From Owenia fusiformis (lineage: Eukaryota > Annelida > Polychaeta > Sabellida > Oweniidae), in the NCBI GenBank assembly GCA_903813345.2, contig CAIIXF020000010.1, positions 4,333,169-4,397,168 of the forward strand: 64,000 nt of DNA, given 5' to 3'. The position numbers were made by a program, and so were the translations under genes. Below the pieces are notes generated by a model. The model was not told the origin of the DNA and did no database searches. It saw nothing but the letters and a program-made list of their open reading frames with translations. Below are positions 1 to 12,342 of the stretch, piece by piece; positions within the stretch are counted from its first letter, which is position 1, and the number at the start of each line of letters is the position of its first letter.

Positions 1-1903
1 TTGGAAGACAAATATACTGCTATTGTCCCAAGGTGCACATGTACATCTGTGAGAATTCTCTCCTTGGGGAAATCATCCCACCCACAGACAAAGAATATTT
101 TATGATGGATGTAGTTTAGTGCAACTAAATATGTATTTTTAAATGCTTGAATATGCATTGTTTATTAACCATGTAAATGTAATTAGATGTTGTAACTAAC
201 TTTGATCTGATGTGTATCGACAGTTCCTGGAGAAACATTTATTTCTGACCACAGGAATATATTATATTCACCCCCCCCCCCTCACTGCAGCAATTAAAGT
301 GATCACTGTACACATTCCTTTGTTTGCCAATGCAGACACGTGTTTGCAGGAGAGGCAAGGGTAGTGCCCCATAAATTAAACTGTCCCTAAAAATCTCTAT
401 CCAATCAGATCAACCTATTTAAATTGAGATCCGCCCTTATTCCAAGAACTCCAAGAACTGTATATATACTGATGTATGACTTTTAAATAACAGAATAGCT
501 TTCAGCTTTTAAAAATATCACACAAGCTTCATTAAGAATGACGCAGATGAGTGGTCAGACAACCGCAGTTTAAAAAGGAAGAACTATTTAAGCTTGATTA
601 AAGAACAATTTTGAGATACATATAACACATAACAGTGCTCGAGATGAAATAACAATTATGCAAAATGTATCTTATACCAATTAAAAGGAAGATAAAATAA
701 ACTTAGAAGTTGTGTCATCTACACAAATTTTATGTTTAGTAATACTATTATGGACTGTCAAGCCGTGAACATTATTTTATTAACGTTTAATTCCCGTTAA
801 ATGTTACAGATGCGCTTGACTTTTAAAATCATTGCAGCGACAATCAGTTTTACATTGGTTTTACAATAGTAACGGCATTGTTAATTGGCAAATGCGCTTG
901 TGAAAATGGGCAGGGACTTAAAAACATGGGTTGCCAATTTGGTTAAAACATTGGTTGTAAATTGGACAATAGACGTATCAACATGGTTTGTCCATTGTGT
1001 TATGAATGATGTGTTACCAATTGAGTGATAGACTTTAACAGGAGTTGCCAATTAATGGATTTGTTTACATGAGTTGCAATTTGAAAACATGGGTTGTAAG
1101 TTGTACAATCGACTTTGAAAACATGATTTGTAAATGTAATATTGTATATAGCTCAAGATTTAGCTATTACTCATTTACTTTCCATGAAGAGTACTCTTCC
1201 ACTAGTAGTGTATATAGCACATAAAAATCAGTTTAGCAGATTTGGTTGGTATAGTTTATGGGGGACTTTCTTTCTTCTCTTGGTGTTTTTAGACTACGTG
1301 TAGTGTCTCAGTTTATCAACAATAAGTGATTACCAAGTCATACTAAGTGTATAATTGCTATTTTAACTTCGCTATTATGCCCTATCCAATAAATAAATAG
1401 AAGTAACAAATTGTACGTTGCTATGGAGTTACAAAATACCTGATTGGAAGTGAACTTAATCTAAAAAGATGATTGATAAGGAATGTAGATTATATTGAGG
1501 TCTTGTCAAGGGTACCATTCTATGGTCTTTGATGCATATCCATGAACATCAAACATTCAATGACACCAACGTGTATAACTTATCCACACCAATGGGTGAT
1601 CCTATACATATTTTTATTATGAATGGCCAATACTATATATAATCCGTTAAAACGACAGGATTTTAGGACAAAAATCCAAAATGGCCACCTTAACATTAAC
1701 CAGAATGTCTTAAAACTATTCAATTTGAGATTTTCATACAAACAATCATCCTTGAAAAATTGAAATCGATCCGTCAAACAGTTCGCCTGGAAATACATAA
1801 GCAAGACTTTATGGACAAGAATCTTAGACGAAAAATCCAAAATGGCTACCTTAACAGTAGAAATAAATAAGAAAATAATTTTTCATTAGAATCGTTGCGA
1901 TGA
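1..1903. other. Non-coding flank
   Basis: I find no convincing exon here. The stretch holds a C homopolymer near 271-282, loosely repeated motifs around 900-1130 (variants of GGTTGCCAATT), and an imperfect direct duplication of about 155 bp (near 1660-1705 and 1815-1860) centred on AATCCAAAATGGC. It lies downstream of the minus-strand phosphatase gene and may include its 3' UTR, but no single polyadenylation site stands out. Confidence 0.6.
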
Positions 1904-4790
1904 TTAGACTGAACGTTGTCTGTAGTTAGACATTCTACTGCCTTGTATATTTGTTGGTTCTTGTGACGAGGATTTTCCAACGTTTAGTCCGATATCAGGA
2001 TTCACATTGTCCATTGGACTGTATAGCGCGTCCTTATTGTCATTGTTGAAGTCAAATAATCTAGGAATGGTTTGTTTCTGAAATCGGAAGGAATTAAAAC
2101 TTTGAGGTGACATGCGATATGAAAATAATATTGAGTCGAGTAGATGTTTCTTTTTATTAGACTTATAATATCAGGTTAGATGTTTTTTATAAATTCAATG
2201 CATATTTATTGAAATTATCTCACCCTAATATTAACTAAAATGGCAACCATCGTGTGCTTGGTTCTTTTACTGCTATAGTTAAAACGCCCCCCCCCCCCCT
2301 CCTTATCTATCCTTGCATAAAATCCTTCTTTCTTGCGCACATGATGTATATGAGGTGTATGATAGTGGTAGGGGTAAATATTAATAAGGGTTTAATGCAA
2401 AACAATTTACATGGTTTCTTCTATGCATTTTAACATTGTTAAATTACTTACAAGAGCAAAGACAATGACGGCTCCAAGTAAGAGTCCAACTACAACATCC
2501 TCCCAGTGATGCATATGGTCCACTGTCCTTGATAAACCGGTGAACACAGCCAGTATTAAACAGACTGATTGAAGTATTATCTTGGATAAGTAGCCTACTG
2601 AGAATGGTATGCGTTTTTCAATATAAAGCTGAAATTAATAATTGATTTAAGTTTTTCCATGTTGTGCGTAAAATTTTGAAAAACATGAATGGGCCACGTA
2701 TGACAAGGCAAGTTATTTTAGACAGTCATATTTTGACAAGGCAACTTATTTTAGACAGTTATATTTTTTCCACAAATACATGTTTTATGTCGTATGATCT
2801 ATGTATGTCAATATGGTGTTGCTAAACAAATAACTGTATGATGTTTTTTTTAATTTAAAGTATAAATTATTCAAAAAATAGTTTTACATATCATACTTTG
2901 ATTGCAATGACATGCCGGATATACTACTTACCACTAAAAACATCATACTGTACATTGCAAATGAGGCGTGCCCAGAAGGAAATGATTTTCTAAAAAAACA
3001 TAAACAGAAAATAAAACCAAATAAAAAACATTGATTACAAATCCAATAGTGTAAATAAATCCAAATAAAACATTTATTACAAGGTCAAAGCATTTAAACA
3101 AAATTATATATGGTTAACATTAGAGACATTTCCATAATGTTCATATAAATATGTATCCCGGCAGATCCACCATGCAATGAAATTGACCATACGATCTCAT
3201 ACTTACCTCATTTCAGCTACCCATGGAGATTTATTCTCACATTCGTAGTCTGTTATGAACCCAGTGCAGTTAGCCAAGTTAACATTAGGGCGGCACATGT
3301 ACAAAAAACAAGGGCGCAGTCGACCACTTGACATTTTCATTATGTCAGTTATTGTTAACGTCAACAAAGAGCCAAACATGAAGATACCTAGAGATAAGCC
3401 AACATATTAAATATTCATAATTAGATTATCTAGGTAGGCTTTATTACAAGGTGACTTCATTAAAATGATTCCAATTAATCAAATGAATGAAAAGGCTTGC
3501 AAATTTTGATAATTGTTTTGCCATTAAACACACTACTTACTCCAGAAATATCAAAAAAAGTTTTTATCTATACATAAGCGTTACATTTTCTCAGAGTGAT
3601 CCTGAAGTTATTTAGTCCAATTTGAAGGAAATGTAAATGGAGAGACCATTTTACAAAATCTATTGACCTATAACTCTTCCTGTTGTAGTGATTTGCAGTT
3701 TCATACAAGGTGTCCCACAAGGGTATGGTCTGCGGAAAGCATATCGTATCATTTCATTCAGCAGTATCTGAAATTATGAACATACATAATCATGATATTG
3801 GTATTTTTGAGAAAGGAATCGAATCAAGTCAATTTATACTACTTTAACATTGGGCATAAACATGCCAATATGGTGCCACAGTTCCATTAGCTAATTGAAT
3901 CGAAATCAGATGTTAATGAGCTGTTCAATCAATCATGTCATACGATAACTTACAAAGCCTATGGGAATCCCTATACCGCACCCAAACAACATCCCTGTAC
4001 TAACTGTACCATGGCGACTGAACGGGTAGCGTATGGTCTCATCGTCACACCAGAAACCTCTTCTAACAGGGGACAGAAGACGCATCCCATACGAGACAAT
4101 AGGAAGCCATAGTGACACTGAAATAAATCAATATCAGTGTAGCAAGGGACATTAGGGAGGATTGGCTCCAAGAATGCAACATCGATATTCTTGCCATATA
4201 CAAATGTATGGAGATGATGTGTGATTTCAAAAGTCGAATTCAAAAAGCCGCCATTTTGTTCACTTCAACATTTGAATCGTGAATTTTGGCCTTACTTCAA
4301 AACAAAAAATTCCAAAGCTCACAAGAAATGATCAAGAAATTTGTTCGAATCTTGTGGACTGTTCAATTTGAATTTATAGTCGGTTATAATTTCAGAAAAT
4401 AACGACATTCTGGTGTTTTTATTGTTGGAAATATTGAGTTGCGATCCTGGGAGCCAATCCTCCTTTTCAGTATAGTGACAGGTAAAATTGATTTAGTCAC
4501 ATACGTGGCCAGGCAAAACTTAACAAAGAGCTAAACTTAAAAGACTTTCTTGTACACATACTAGTTTCTGCATTTTCATAATTGAATCATTAAAAACTCA
4601 TAATGCAACAATATGCCTAACTATTGTCATAAGTATTTACAGTACAATATCGATACTTGAATGTAATGTATCTTGGGATTCCTAGTACGTACTACAAATA
4701 ACGGGAAGTTCAGAAGTGGATATGGTTCTTACCTATAAGCACCGCCACGGTATTTGTACCCACACAAAGTACCTTTTTCATCAGAGACAT
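1904..4790 (-). CDS. PLPP: Phospholipid phosphatase (PAP2/LPP family), 7 exons
   Basis: Integral-membrane lipid phosphate phosphatase. The family dephosphorylates lipids such as phosphatidic acid, lysophosphatidic acid and sphingosine-1-phosphate at the plasma membrane or ER lumen. Exons in transcription order are 4790-4733, 4117-3954, 3767-3668, 3387-3207, 2989-2932, 2628-2452 and 2077-1904. All introns are GT-AG and phases agree, giving 912 nt and 303 residues, the usual family size. The three catalytic motifs are complete: K-x6-RP at about residues 125-133 (KMSSGRLRP), PSGH at 172-175, and SR-x5-H-x3-D at 220-231. Six hydrophobic stretches fit the family topology, and the motif RGFWCDDETIRYP after TM1 is characteristic. 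The start is the first Met of exon 1, directly before TM1. The C-terminal tail is polar. The gene is head-to-head with the EF-hand gene at 5426. I am sure of the family; the exact paralogue is unknown. Confidence 0.95.
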
Positions 4791-5425
4791 TTTTGCACCA
4801 CTCTAAAAACAGTTTAAAAAAACTTAGAAAACTGACTTCAACAGAATAGGGATAATTCCCACTTGAAAACATTATTTTAAAAGGTACAATCCATGAATGA
4901 AACTCTAATGAATAGCAGGAGTGAAATTTGTTTTCATTAGTTTTGATCTGCGGGTAATCCGATCCAAATAATACTAAATTATTAATACATATACATTGAA
5001 TCCATTCAATACGATTACAGCTGGGATAAACGTTTGTTGCCAGTGATATAAGTGAATTACTCAGCCGCTTGATAAAAAGAATTGTTATTAAATCATATTT
5101 GGTCTCCAATTTCGTTTTATAAAAAAAAGTATAGACGCAATCGATCTGCGTTTTAGTAAATAACATAACAAATTATAAGGCTGGAAAATCAATTTTTCAT
5201 GATGTAACTGTTTCCAGTCAGAAGTGCACTTTAAACATAAAGTCGCACCTCGTTGGAAAAGGGATTAACCAGGCTGCCTATTACTGCACATTCATTGATC
5301 GGGGCTCTGTGTGAATTTAGTATAGCCCGAGTACAATGGTCGCTCTTTGTACGGTTGTTAGCCGCTTTTAATAACAAACACCGACTTTTTGACAGCGATC
5401 AGAGGTATTTTATCAAGAAATAAAA
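4791..5425. promoter_or_regulatory. Shared divergent promoter region
   Basis: These 635 bp separate the start codons of the divergent PLPP gene (minus) and the EF-hand gene (plus). Both 5' UTRs and both promoters must lie here unless there are distant non-coding exons. I see no clean TATA box. This is inference from gene layout, not from recognised factor sites. Confidence 0.45.
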
Positions 5426-7004
5426 ATGTATTCAAACTACAGCAAGACAGTAGATATGAGCGTAGCAAAGAACCAAGCAGAGACGTATCTAACGTCTCCG
5501 TTTTGGTTTCGTAAGATGGTGACATATTTTCGGCGTTTGGACATTGACAATGACGGTACAATTACAATTGAAGAATGGATGGAATTGATTAAGCGATTCC
5601 AAGCAAAGCAAAATGATAAGAAAAGTGAAGATCGGGTGAAAGAGACTTTAATGAGGATGTGGAAAGAGTTTATGGGAAGTACAAAGGAAAGTATGTCATT
5701 ACACGACTGGCTCCTTTGCGCTGTGGAGATACCACTTCAACGTAAGAACAATGGCATGTCTCAATTAATAACCGACTTCTCGAGGGTGTTCTTCCAAACA
5801 CTTGATACGAACAACGACCAAGAGATATCAATGGAAGAATTTGAAAACTTTTTTGATTGCTTCCAAATCAACCCCAACTTTACTCCCATTGCGTTTAAGC
5901 TCATTGATACCAACGAAGACGGTAGTATCAGCTTTAATGAATTCCGTCATAGTCTCAAAGATTTCTTTGTCAATTTAGATGAAAACTCCAAAGGAAAGTG
6001 CTTCTTTGGACCGCTGATATATGACCAAGTTGAAGCGCATAAACACAAGAAAGAGGACTACCTGGCGAGCAGCTACTGGCAGAGGAAAATGAAGACGTAC
6101 TTCAGTCGCCTGGACGCGGATGGTGATGGGGAAGTTACTCTGGATGAATGGAACATGGTGATTCAACGGTTCTCTGAGATTTGTTGTCATGAGAGAAAGA
6201 ACGCAATTACTTCATCATTAATGAAAATGTGGCTAGTGTATAAAGGTACGTCACGTATTTCAACTTTACAAGCACTTTACAAAAGCACCTAAGGCCTGGT
6301 ATCCAATTCCAAAATAATACAAGGCATTGACATGCAAAATGTTACAACCTGCCTTTTGTTACAGACTCCGACCATCGACCGCTTAACGTCGAACAACCGC
6401 TGAGCACCAACCGCCGAACACCGTCCACAAAAAGTTTAACAAACCATAAGAATATGTCACTTGTGATGGTGATATAAAAAGCTATGTAGAGAACCTCAAA
6501 AGATTATCACCCGGGGATTATCACAATGATACCTCTCGTGGTATTATATGTATGTTTTAAGTGAATGTTAGTGTTTATTATTGCCATGCCATTTCATTGA
6601 ATTGGTCAAAATGAAAAGCGTGAAATATAAAGGAAGTTTTTATTCCATTTGCAGGAGGTTCGAAGAAATCCCTAACCCTGGATGAATGGATGACAAAGTG
6701 TGCATTGGGGCCTTCAACAAGTCATCGCCTGGACACAAATACGCTGTACCGTCGCTTCGCTCAGATTTACTTCAAGGCAATAGACTTGGACGGAGACGGC
6801 GTAATCTCACAAGCTGAGCATGAAGCTTTCTTCAAATGTTTAGGAATAGATCAGAAATGGTCAAAAGAAGCGTTCGACTCGTTAGACATTAATAAAGATG
6901 GAGCTATTAGCTTTCAAGAATTCTGTGATGGATTTTTAGAATTTTTCTTTAATTTGGACGAGAAAAGAAATCACGGTGATCTTTTCTTTGGTCCACTGCT
7001 CTAG
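5426..7004 (+). CDS. Internally duplicated sarcoplasmic-type EF-hand protein, 2 exons
   Basis: Cytosolic calcium-binding protein of the sarcoplasmic calcium-binding protein (SCP)/calexcitin type, built as two SCP units in tandem. Exon 1 is 5426-6245 and exon 2 is 6655-7004, with GT-AG sites and matching phase, giving 389 residues. An SCP is normally about 190 residues, so this is a head-to-tail duplication with a period of about 191. Each unit opens with a Tyr-Leu-x-Ser-x-(Phe/Tyr)-Trp segment and ends with FFGPL. Canonical EF loops start near residues 39 (DIDNDGTITIEE), 127, 161, 230 (DADGDGEVTLDE), 318 and 352. EF-2 of each unit (around 85 and 275) lacks the Asp ligands and is degenerate, as is common in SCPs. 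Function is therefore inferred as Ca2+ buffering or signalling. The intron falls inside EF-2 of unit 2. Exon 1 also reads 15 codons into the intron before a stop, which is a translation artefact. Confidence 0.9.
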
Positions 7005-7125
7005 AATTTTGATGCATAACGTATTTATAATGTGGGGTGTAGTCCAGACAGATTCAAACGTAGGAGAGCCAAATTTCAATAGGCGAGGTAAAACCTAACC
7101 TTTATCTGTCCCTGTTTATCTAATA

Positions 7126-7313
7126 CAGAGTAGTCAAAAAATAGAAACCCTACATTTTCCTTATATCTGACTATCAATCTGATGATCATGAAATATAGTA
7201 GGCTGGTAGGAAATTGAATGATGTACAAATGTGTGAAATATCAGGGAGGTATTTATAAAAATGACAAAGACATGAGGTAAATGGTGTAAGGGTTTCCATT
7301 TTTGACCACCCTG
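7126..7313. mobile_element. Mariner-type MITE, 188 bp
   Basis: Short non-coding element with inverted termini (left CAGAGTAGTCAAAAAATAGA; the right end, reversed, reads CAGGGTGGTCAAAAATGGAA). TA dinucleotides lie on both sides (7124-7125 and 7314-7315), the target duplication of Tc1/mariner elements. The terminal inverted repeat (TIR) homology extends about 35 bp with mismatches. Confidence 0.75.
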
Positions 7314-10300
7314 TACTTGAAAGAGTGTATTCCAATTGATAGTACAGGCTCTGCATCCCACAATGTGTTCCTAGTTACTCTTGGACATTACTTCTACATT
7401 TTCAATTGACGTTGAAGTTGGAAAAAATATTTTCTGTTAAAGTTTGTTGAGGGCATTGCGCGCCTCTCTTGCCATATAGCTATCTACACCTACAGATGAA
7501 CGTATTGTATAATATATTGTTAACCATTTTTACAATATTATTGCTTCTACTTGTTTCTTTTTTTAGAAATGACTGTAAAATTCAAGTGAGTGTTTTTGTT
7601 CTCAACTCATTGAGTTAAGTGGCTGTCAAAACCTTCAATCACTTATATTGTTATAAAATGAAGAGAAGCTCAAAATCAGCATTTCATTTTTGAAGTCATC
7701 TGACTCGAGTACATTGTCATCCGGAATCAACATGTATCAATTTATTATGCGTGTTCTTTTATAATTCAAAGTGTTTTTTGTTCAATTTGATTTCTTATAA
7801 ATTGAGATTTGATAAATCCAATGTACAAAGGTAACTTCCTTAAACAGTTCTAAAGACCAAAGATAGTGTCAAAACAATACCAAATATGGTAGAATGGATT
7901 GAGTATTTAAAGTAGATTAACACCCATTCACCTTATACTTTAATTATAAGATAAATTATTTAGTAAACATATCATCCGTGTTTGATAATTGGTGCAATGT
8001 CCATCTCAAGAATAATATATTGCGATTGATAAACTTACCGATCATTCCCAAAATCCTAACCAAAACTTATTATTCAAATATATTTTTCCTGTATAAAGAG
8101 AAGTAGAAAATGAGTGAAATGTACAAACCGTGTTCCTGCCATCCGAGCCTGTTTCGATATAAGTTTGCATGTTTAGTATACGTCCGTGTCTTATGACAGA
8201 AAGAGTGTGAAATTGCAAATTCTGAAGTACGGACTTTGGTCTATCATGACGAAAAACAAAACAATTTTGAGAAACCTAGTTAAAGATTAAAAGTTCGTGT
8301 AGAGCCAGGGGTGATAATCTATTGGAACTGATAGTTGCTCATAGAGGACGGTATAGTCGATCATGAAGGAGGTTAAGTAGCTAGGGCCTAAATGACCGAA
8401 TGTAATGAATCAAAATATACTTCTCTTTTAAATAAAGAAAAAATGAAAAAAAAGCTGAATCGAAAAGCAATATATTTTCCTTTTTATCACCGCCATTTTT
8501 GTTTCAGATAATTTTCTAAAATTTTCTTTGCCAAATTGGCTAATTGACATTTTGTGAAAATTTGAAGATGATCTGTCAAGGATTAAAAAAGTTATATTCA
8601 TTTTACTTTTAAAATTTGGATCATTTTTATTCAAAATGTTACAGTCGACACCCTGTTTTACAGTATAAAATCTCATTATAAGGTATGCGCAGTCCTCGTG
8701 ATAGTGCTTTCAATATTGTTTATTTTGTATTTTGATAGGCTAAATATTAGATGGACATATATTCACAACTATTGACAAAAAATGGTGAAAAGGTATGCTG
8801 CTGTTTTTAAGATATCACGTTTTTATAGTATGTGCGTATTATAAAATGCAGTAAAATGCCGTGATGTACAGTATCTGACGTCGTATCATCTACATATTTT
8901 GCGCATTTAACCATTTCATAGCATATTGTGGATCTTATCTTAATTTGTTAACGTGAATTCTCACCTTCATTTGCATGGAATACTTTTTTTGAAGCGACGG
9001 TCCTTTTTTGATGATCTTTAATTGAACAGTTTACTAAGCTAAGAATACCATGTTGTAAATATTGTTTTCTTTATATAATATGTCGAGCTAGGACTGCTCA
9101 AACAAATTCGCTTTTTGTAGCTACAAGTATTTAATTTCAATAGATGATAAACTTCTCAATATAAGAAATTACCCTCATAAGACATTGTTGCAAGGTGTGT
9201 TGCAATGAATGTCATTCCCGGGCCCGCATTATGAATTCTCGAAGAAAGCCATCATGATAAACCATGACATCTCATTTCTTCTCAGCCCTGTGTTTCAGGT
9301 GAAACAGAAAGATGCTATGAGTATCAGAAAGCATATATTTGCATTGATGGTGTATAGATAGTTATTTATATAAAGTAGTGTTTTTAGTTGTACGTGGAAA
9401 CCTATTCTAACCAGGAAGGATATTGCAACTTTTCTCAAGATCCTAACAAAGAAAAAAAAAGTTGCAATTTTCGTTATTGTGTTTCATTGTAAAGACGCAC
9501 CTGTGAAAGTGTGTCGCTGGTACAAAGACGTAAAATCTAAGATACATATTTTTAAACTAACTGTATATTGAATGCTCTTACTATGCTAGAATATTTTCTC
9601 TCCCTATATCTTGACACTGTTATACTAGTATACTGTTACAGCTTTTGGTAAGTGGGGGTCAAACCTCCCCCATCCACACATACACTTTTATCGGAATGTT
9701 ATAAAAACCCTTCGACCTTCGACCTGCACCTTCGACCTACACGGTCTGCGACTCGATAAAGAAGAGTTATCAAAGCTCATCAAGGATGGACGATCTTGCA
9801 CAGGTACTCATATAAGAACCTCTATATCTTTTTAACACCAATATAAAGATTGAACAACGGACAACGTTATATCTAATGTGCCAATTCAATGATTTAGCAT
9901 ATCGAAAATATTTTCAACCTAAGTGACCACATCGTGACATCACTTAGTTGCAACATTTTTCAATGTCAATCTTTTCTAAATATGCTAAACTTAAAAAATA
10001 AACCAATGTTGACTGCTTAACCAGGTTTAAGTGTCTTTCTAAGACTTAGAAGGAGAAATTTGAGATTTCGAGCCATATGTCTCAAGAAAATGCTCTTACC
10101 TTTCTAGAAGGATGAGTTCATGTGCTCAACAACTGATCAAAGGATATATATCATGAAAACTGAATAAAACAACATTTATCCTAAATGTAGATCATAATAC
10201 TTACTCAGACATGCAAAATGTTGTTATTAGTAGTAATGCTGATCAGTTTTAAGAAATTTAAGCATGTAAATAAGATTTTTTTCGTCCATGATTATATAGA

Positions 10301-11030
10301 TAAAGAATTTCTTCCCTCAGAAAGCTTTGGCACTGTGGTGTAGAGGTTGGAGCTCTTGACTCAACTCAATCCCATGGGTGGAATATGTTTTTATTCTTTA
10401 TTTTTGTTTTGTTTTTCATTTTGATCCACAATATTTCTGAAATAAATTTTATATATGGCACTTAAACCATATTTAGTATTTCCAAGGGTTTTAATTTTTA
10501 GATGAAATCATTGGAAGTTACTTTAAAAGGATGAATATATTATGTTTTTAATATTATTTTACCATTGGTTTCTACGAAAATTAAAATTTTGAAATGGATC
10601 TTTCCCTGAACCACTTTCATGCATGGATGAGTTCATTGCTCGCTTATTTATCAACCAATTTTCTTGATTTTGTCGGCAATAAAACAAGTGAGGATGATTG
10701 CTATGCATCAGTGTGAATTATCGCTTTAAAGGATAAGTGTGAGCTCTTAAAGTTAGTTTTAAACAAATTCACGATATTTTGAACAAAAAGTCCTTTAAAA
10801 ACATTTTTGAAATTAATAAAAAGTTTCACATTTCATACTTTGATAACATGGGATAACACAACAATATAAGCCAAAGTGGTTTAAACTTCAAATGGAGCCT
10901 TTAACTGATTAACACACGGAACTGAGGTAAAATCATAGACAAGGAAGTGCAAAACAAGATCGCTGAATCAAACCAGAACAACGGCAATGCCAAAGCGTAG
11001 CAAATCCCATCGAACAGAAATGGCTGGCAT
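7314..11030. other. Non-coding intergenic region
   Basis: About 3.7 kb of AT-rich sequence in which I find no supported exon. Short ORFs here are low-complexity. A short direct repeat of CCTTCGACCT lies near 9710-9745. A patch at 10322-10375 loosely resembles a tRNA A-box region and could be a degraded SINE head, but no B box or cloverleaf follows. Confidence 0.5.
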
Positions 11031-11059
11031 TTTTACAAATGAAATATATAGCAAGTATC

Positions 11060-12050
11060 ATAAAACAACACACCAGAAAGGCCACCATTTTCAAAACGGT
11101 TGCTCACTAGCCAAGTTGTCATCAGAAGAAATAATATGCTTTTAAGTAGCCACCTATAAAATAAAAATCGCACACATGTACTTGTAAAATAACACACATA
11201 AAAATGGTGGCCATTTTTCAAAATGGCCGACTACTCCCCAAAGATTATTAGACAATGTGCCATGCTTAGAGTATTCACATATCAAATATGAACAAAATCG
11301 CCCCACTACTTTTCGAGTTATAGTAAAAAATGTAAAAATGCCTACTATCCAAAGTGTCATGAGACAGTGTGCAAGGCTCATGAGTATTCACATATCAAAT
11401 ATGAACAAAATCGCTTCACTGCTTTTTAAGTTATAGTAAAAAACGTAAAAATGGTGGCCATTTTCAAAATGGCCACCTACTACCCAAAGTGTCATTAGAC
11501 AGTGTGCCATGCTTATAGTATTCACATATAAAATATGAAACATACCAAATATGAACAAAATCGCTGAACTACTTTTCAAGTTATAGTAAAATACATTAAA
11601 ATGGGGCCATTTTTCAAAATGGCCACCTTCTACCAAAAGTGTCATTAGTCAGTGTGCCATGCTTTTAGTATTCACATACCAAATGTAAACAAAATCGTTC
11701 CACTACTTTTCGAGTTTAGTAAAATACGTTAAAATGGCGGCCATTTTTCAAAATGGCCACCTTCTACCAAACGTGTCATTAGACAGTGTGCCATGCTTAT
11801 AGTAAACACATACCAAATATGAACAAAATCGCTCCACTACTTTTCGAGTTATAGTAAAATACGTTAAAATGGCGGCCATTTTAATGGCCGCCTTCTGCCA
11901 AAAGTGTCTTTAGACAGTGTGCAATGTTTATAGTATTCACATATCAAATATGAACAAAATCGCTCCACTACTTTTCGAGTTACAGCAAAAATCGTAAAAA
12001 AACGAGTAAAGGCCGCCATTTTTCAAGATGGCTGCCATGTGCTTTTTTAA
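11060..12050. repeat. Tandem satellite, about 140-bp unit
   Basis: Seven to eight degenerate copies of a 130-150 bp unit. Each copy contains a palindromic core AATGG(C/T)(G/C)GCCATTTT, the phrase GACAGTGTGCCATGCTTATA and the phrase AACAAAATCGCTCCACTACT. Copies differ by small indels. Apparent minus-strand ORFs here are products of the repeat phase and not genes. The array runs into GC-rich relics and then a GGAC microsatellite. Confidence 0.85.
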
Positions 12051-12285
12051 TATCTACATTTGTAGCTTTACTAATGTCCTTTATAATTTTTTTACATTTA
12101 AAACATATTGCTATTACAGTTTTACACATTGCACCTAAATTACTGTAAAATTGGCACTAAAATGGCCGCCATTTTGAAATGAGCGGCCATTTTTAAAATC
12201 GGCTTTCGAGCAGAACTTATACCCCCATAGGGTATATGTGTACAAAATATGAGCAAAATCGGGCCAACGGTATTTGAGTTATTGC

Positions 12286-12342
12286 CCGGACGGACGGACG
12301 GACGGACGGACAGACGGACGGACGTACGGACGGAATGACGGA
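12286..12342. repeat. GGAC microsatellite
   Basis: A tetranucleotide run (CGGA/GGAC)n with a few substitutions, at the end of the preceding satellite. It follows the phrase GTATTTGAGTTATTGCC and looks like the terminal block of the same repeat family. Confidence 0.9.

Noticed and set aside
4729-5166. Minus-strand 145-codon ORF
   Set aside because: It overlaps the first coding exon of the lipid phosphatase in a different frame, and upstream it reads through AT-rich non-coding sequence.
10322-10375. tRNA gene or SINE head
   Set aside because: Only a weak A-box-like match; no cloverleaf, B box or tail.
11033-11645. Several minus-strand ORFs in the satellite
   Set aside because: They are repeated translations of the satellite unit and change frame with every indel.
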